Source: Zancudomyces culisetae
Lineage: Eukaryota; Kickxellomycota; Harpellomycetes; Harpellales; Legeriomycetaceae
Length of the DNA: 13,179 nt
Direction: 5' to 3'
Assembly: GCA_001969505.1 (NCBI GenBank)
Contig: LSSK01000714.1
Location: forward strand, 1-13,179
The notes beneath the pieces are model-generated. The model saw only the letters and a list, made by a program, of their open reading frames with translations. It was not told the DNA's origin and did not search any database. Position 1 is the stretch's first letter. Each line of letters opens with the position of its first letter. Positions 10,002 through 13,179 of the stretch are shown here, piece after piece. The position numbers were made by a program, and so were the translations under genes.

Positions 10002-10744
10002 GCTTTGTTTCGTAGCAAAGGCTATTTACTTTTTTCTTCAAGATTTCAATACATGTGTGGAATTTCGGTGAAAAAGTTTAAACTGCACTTTTTTTTTCAC
10101 AACATTTCAGAAATTCGAATTTGGACATACTTTGTGCTGATAAAAGTCGTTATTTCTTCTATAGGATTTTGGGAAATCAGTGATCATTCAATCCCAAATA
10201 AAATGTGCAATTAAAAAAAAGCGCAATTGGTGTAAATAAAAAGGCTCTTTACACCTGATACATTTTCCTTTCCCTTTTTTTTTGTCCAAAAAAGAGCGCA
10301 ACATGCACAAAGCTCCTTTCTAGATTGTTGTTATGTATCGCTTAATGTTAGATGTTCCTCCCAAAGCCAATCTATATTCCTCAACTTAAAAATAGAAAGA
10401 GCCTTTTTAATACAATATTCATCTTTTGTTAGCAAGATGATTATACACGACACAACTTTGTAAACCTAAAAAATATCTTCGCAGGTATCATTTTGATTAA
10501 ATGAAGACACAAATTGCTCATTATCTTGAGAGCTTTGGGCTTGTTTTTGGTTTATATTTTCTGTTTTTTATTCCGCTCTGAAGGTATAAAACCATAAAAC
10601 CAAAGCCCTATCTTTTGAACTGACATATAATGTTAATATCTTTACTGTTCTAATACCACCAAAAAAAGCTTAATCATCGAGAAATACTCGTATATAATAA
10701 ACCAACTAGCCAACGCATTACAGACATTATCTTTTTTCCCTGGA

Positions 10745-10752
10745 TATAAAAA
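10745..10752 (+). promoter_or_regulatory. TATA-like box of the S28 peptidase gene
   Basis: TATAAAAA lies 66 to 73 bases before the ATG at 10818 and is followed by an A-rich leader. The spacing suits a TATA box with a leader of roughly 30 to 40 bases. A second candidate, TATATAATA, lies near 10691. Confidence 0.4.
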
Positions 10753-10817
10753 TAGAACTCCATTTACTCAAACACTACAAAAATAAAAGGCTAGCAAAAA
10801 GCAAAAACGCGTGTAAT

Positions 10818-12641
10818 ATGAAGTTCAAAAGACCATCCATTCGCTTTGGAGTCGTTTGCAAGAAAAAATACAGCATAGTAGTTACCATTTTGATGGTTCT
10901 GCTGGTATGTATTTATGTTGGCATCAAACACCAGGTTTCAACATACAAAAAAGCGGTAAAAAAATATATTGGCAACTACAGCGCAGATGTGCACAAACAT
11001 ACCAGCATCATAATCAGTAGTGCACAGGTGCCATCTGAAGAGTACAGTAAGCATGGATCCGCCCTAATACCATACATTTTTACACAAACTCTTGATCATT
11101 TTGATGTTGGTACCGACTTATCATTTGATCAAACCTTCTACGTCAATGACGAATTTTACAAACCAGGAGGTCCCATTTGGTTTGTTTGTCAGGGTGAGGA
11201 AAAAGCAGCACCAGATAGAATCAGTGGTTTTATTAAAGGCATCAAAAACAGTAACTTTTTGCTGGAGATGGTGAAAGAGACAAGTGGAATGATTTTACTT
11301 GTAGAGTTGAGGTACTTTGGAACATCTTTGCCAGTGCAAAGCTTAGAAGCTGAAAGTCTGAAACACTTTACGGTAGATCAAATTCTTGAAGATTTTGCCA
11401 CAATTATAAGGAGAATAAATATCGAGGAATACAGCGCCAAATATCGAAAGTATCTCACCACTCGCGGCTTTAGGAAGCCAAAATGGATATACTTTGGGTG
11501 TAGTTTTTCAGGAAGTTTAGGGGCATGGATGCGAAAAAAATATCCAAACTTGGTTGATATGGCATATGTATCCTCCGGCCCTGTAGAGACTACTGAGGAT
11601 TTTTATTATGCGGATAAAAACGTTTTGGAGAGGTACCCATGTAAAGATAAGCTTTTAATGGCCATTCAATTGTTGGATGCAATCTTTGAGGCGCCTTATT
11701 CAAACAAGTACCTTGTGGATGAGTGCATACACAAGTATGAAAATTGTCCTGCTTCAAAACAAAAAGTCAAGGAATTGTGTCAGCTATCGGCTTCAAATAA
11801 TAATAACAATGTTGATAGTAGTGGCAGGGATGATGATAATGATGATGACGGTGATGATGATGATGATGATTTTTTATATCTGATTGGAAGCGTTGTCACA
11901 ACTCTAATGCAATATAACGCCAAGGCCACTGAGTATAACGATCACAATGAAGATACTGATCTTGTTTCAGAGAAAACGGAGGTGGATGAGCTGTGTACTT
12001 ATTTAGCCGACTCTTACGATAGCACAACAACTTTGCTATCATTATTAAAGTTTATTAACCTCAATGTGATCGAGAGGGTAAAGAACACCAACAATATCAA
12101 AGAAACCAAAGACATTAAAACAGCTTTATATAGAAAGCAAATGGGCAAAAATTTATCCCCTCACGGACCCAGGCCTTGGTTATATTTGACATGCAATGAG
12201 GTTGGTCTATTTTTCACCAGCTCCAAGAAATCATGGGCGCAGGCTTCACTGAAATCATCCAGGATAAACTTAAACTACTATAGAAAAAGTTGTATAGACT
12301 GGTTCTCTAATGGTACGGATACATACAATGGGCCAGCGGTTGAAGCTCTGACTAAAAAGTATGGAGGATACAACTTTATTGATAACCGAACAATATACGT
12401 AGATGGTGAAAACGACACCATATACCCAGCTACAGTAACTTTTAATGTCTATACAAATCTCTTGAAAGGAAATGCTACCAAAGCCGATTTATACCCCAAC
12501 GTTATATTGCTGAAATCTGGACATCACCATAGTGAAATAGTCGGCGACGTGGATCAGGTTTCCGATGAAATTAGGACCGCAAGATTAAAAATAATAGCCA
12601 TGTTCAAACATTGGCTGCGAGACCAAGATAAAGCGCGGTAG
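10818..12641 (+). CDS. S28-family serine peptidase (PRCP/DPP7-like), membrane-anchored
   Basis: S28 enzymes are lysosomal or vacuolar/secreted serine peptidases that cleave next to proline (family knowledge). The 607-aa intronless frame has a basic N-terminus, then one hydrophobic segment at about 19-36 (VVTILMVLLVCIYVG) with no obvious cleavage site, so a type II signal anchor is likely. The S28 fold starts at TQTLDHFD (about 89-96), then GGPIWFVCQGE and ELRYFGTSLP. The nucleophile is S229 in FGCSFSGSLGAWMRKKYP; the usual motif is GGSYGG. The Asp is D533 in VDGENDTIYP and the His is one of H569-H571 in KSGHHHSE, so the triad looks intact. An Asn- then Asp-rich insert occupies 327-351. At least five N-glycosylation sequons (for example N53) fit a lumenal domain. 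The typical S28 core is 430-500 aa; anchor and insert account for most of the excess. Substrate is unknown. Confidence 0.9.
   Translation: MKFKRPSIRFGVVCKKKYSIVVTILMVLLVCIYVGIKHQVSTYKKAVKKYIGNYSADVHKHTSIIISSAQVPSEEYSKHGSALIPYIFTQTLDHFDVGTDLSFDQTFYVNDEFYKPGGPIWFVCQGEEKAAPDRISGFIKGIKNSNFLLEMVKETSGMILLVELRYFGTSLPVQSLEAESLKHFTVDQILEDFATIIRRINIEEYSAKYRKYLTTRGFRKPKWIYFGCSFSGSLGAWMRKKYPNLVDMAYVSSGPVETTEDFYYADKNVLERYPCKDKLLMAIQLLDAIFEAPYSNKYLVDECIHKYENCPASKQKVKELCQLSASNNNNNVDSSGRDDDNDDDGDDDDDDFLYLIGSVVTTLMQYNAKATEYNDHNEDTDLVSEKTEVDELCTYLADSYDSTTTLLSLLKFINLNVIERVKNTNNIKETKDIKTALYRKQMGKNLSPHGPRPWLYLTCNEVGLFFTSSKKSWAQASLKSSRINLNYYRKSCIDWFSNGTDTYNGPAVEALTKKYGGYNFIDNRTIYVDGENDTIYPATVTFNVYTNLLKGNATKADLYPNVILLKSGHHHSEIVGDVDQVSDEIRTARLKIIAMFKHWLRDQDKAR
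11829..11870. repeat. GAT-rich coding repeat (poly-Asp) in the S28 gene
   Basis: A run of GAT/GAC triplets, broken by single AAT and GGT codons, encodes the Asp-rich insert. It is preceded by an Asn run of AAT/AAC codons at 11796-11810. In-frame triplet repeats like this vary easily between strains. Confidence 0.8.
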
Positions 12642-12927
12642 CATTTCTAATGCAAGAGACAGAAATTGAAAGTGATGTAATTCCACAGCGGGTAGATTTT
12701 GCTGCAGAGAGGATTGAGAGCCGGAATCGTTTCGCTTGCGACCAATTTATTTATATGATCGTCAGGGGGGTTTTTTTAAATATATAGTTTGAAGGTAAGT
12801 GCACCAAGTTGGTACATAATAACTAACCCCCCAACAACAAAAAAAATTTAGAAGAACCGACGAAAAAAAAAACTATATGTGTAAATAAAAGTCGCCAACT
12901 TCTCGCTCACCTTTCCTAGATCAACAT

Positions 12928-13179
12928 TCATTTTTTTAACTTGGAGTATATATCTTCTATTTTCTGGACGACTTGTTCAATGTTCAAATCACTGGTATCA
13001 ATAGTTACAGCATCTTCAGCCTTTCTGAGCGGGGAGTGCGTCCGAGTGTAATCGATGTGGTCTCGTGCCTTTATATCGCTTAAAACAGAATCAAATGTAA
13101 CATTGGCGTTTGTTCCTGATTTTTGGAGTTCTAAATACCTTCTCTTTGCTCTGGATTCGGGATTCGCCAACATGAATAT
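12928..13179 (-). CDS. cmk: Bacterial-type cytidylate kinase, C-terminal part (5' partial)
   Basis: (d)CMP kinase phosphorylates CMP/dCMP with ATP in pyrimidine nucleotide metabolism. The last 83 codons are visible, ending in TGA at 12928-12930; the frame is open to the right edge (reading IF before MLANPESRAKRR), so the P-loop and CMP-binding regions lie outside. The match is to the bacterial Cmk family: LANPESRAKRRYLELQKSG corresponds to the lid helix, then SDIKARDHIDYTRTHSPL, where the family keeps R-D, D and R for phosphate and CMP binding, then AEDAVTIDTSDLNIEQVV. Eukaryotes normally use an adenylate-kinase-like UMP-CMP kinase, which lacks this C-terminus. It lies about 290 bases from the convergent S28 gene. 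It could be the C-terminal domain of a larger fusion; upstream sequence would tell. Confidence 0.85.
   Translation of the reverse strand: MFMLANPESRAKRRYLELQKSGTNANVTFDSVLSDIKARDHIDYTRTHSPLRKAEDAVTIDTSDLNIEQVVQKIEDIYSKLKK

Larger units (their letters stand above)
9948..10817. other. Divergent promoter region
   Basis: 870 bases between two divergently transcribed starts. AT-rich with many homopolymer A/T runs, typical of nucleosome-depleted fungal promoters. TATA-like boxes face both ways, and a further GGTATAAAACC lies near 10583. No coding frame or RNA gene is convincing here; the Leu-rich plus-strand frame entering from 9621 is antisense to polyglutamine codons. Confidence 0.6.

Noticed and set aside
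9356-10018. Second minus-strand open frame overlapping the RGG/Q-rich exon
   Set aside because: Shifted frame of the same Gln-rich DNA, giving Asn/Ser runs; it does not continue through the splice sites.
9621-10214. Long Leu-rich plus-strand open frame of 197 codons
   Set aside because: It is antisense to CAG/CAA glutamine codons, which read as Leu on the other strand; the minus strand has a spliced gene with consistent phases.

Overview
The window is eukaryotic nuclear DNA and most likely fungal. Three genes are cut by short spliceosomal introns (89 to 234 bases) with GTAAGT-like donors, TAG or CAG acceptors and, in places, CTAAC-like branch points. The protein families are a HIRA/Hir1 histone chaperone, an SND2/TMEM208 ER-targeting factor and an S28 serine peptidase. 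Intergenic DNA is AT-rich. The combination of one full HIRA-type protein, dense introns and AT-richness suggests an intron-rich, perhaps early-diverging fungus; the exact lineage is inference.

Layout, left to right. (1) 15-4542, minus: a complete nine-exon HIR1/HIRA gene whose exons join in frame into 1,185 codons plus a stop. (2) 4543-5827: intergenic DNA between divergent genes, holding one odd 111-codon minus-strand frame broken by a single amber codon. (3) 5828-6929, plus: an SND2/TMEM208 gene; exons 2-5 are clear, and the start is probably an ATG-only first exon followed by a GC-AG intron. (4) 6930-8453: a long region between convergent genes with no confident gene, a perfect 20-bp palindrome, a locally GC-richer island, and a possible small spliced gene at 7715-8069. 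(5) 8454-9947, minus: a three-exon gene for an RGG- and glutamine-rich protein of 372 aa that I do not recognise. (6) 9948-10817: a divergent promoter region with a TATA-like box facing each way. (7) 10818-12641, plus: an intronless S28 (PRCP-like) serine peptidase with an N-terminal membrane anchor. (8) 12928-13179, minus: the C-terminal end of a bacterial-type (d)CMP kinase, running off the right edge.

No pathway obviously links these genes: they cover chromatin assembly, ER membrane-protein targeting, a putative RNA-binding protein, secretory proteolysis and pyrimidine nucleotide metabolism. The most unusual items are the bacterial-type Cmk in a eukaryotic neighbourhood, the inferred ATG-only exon with a GC-AG intron in SND2, and two unexplained intergenic frames. 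I saw no mobile element, CRISPR array, tRNA or rRNA.
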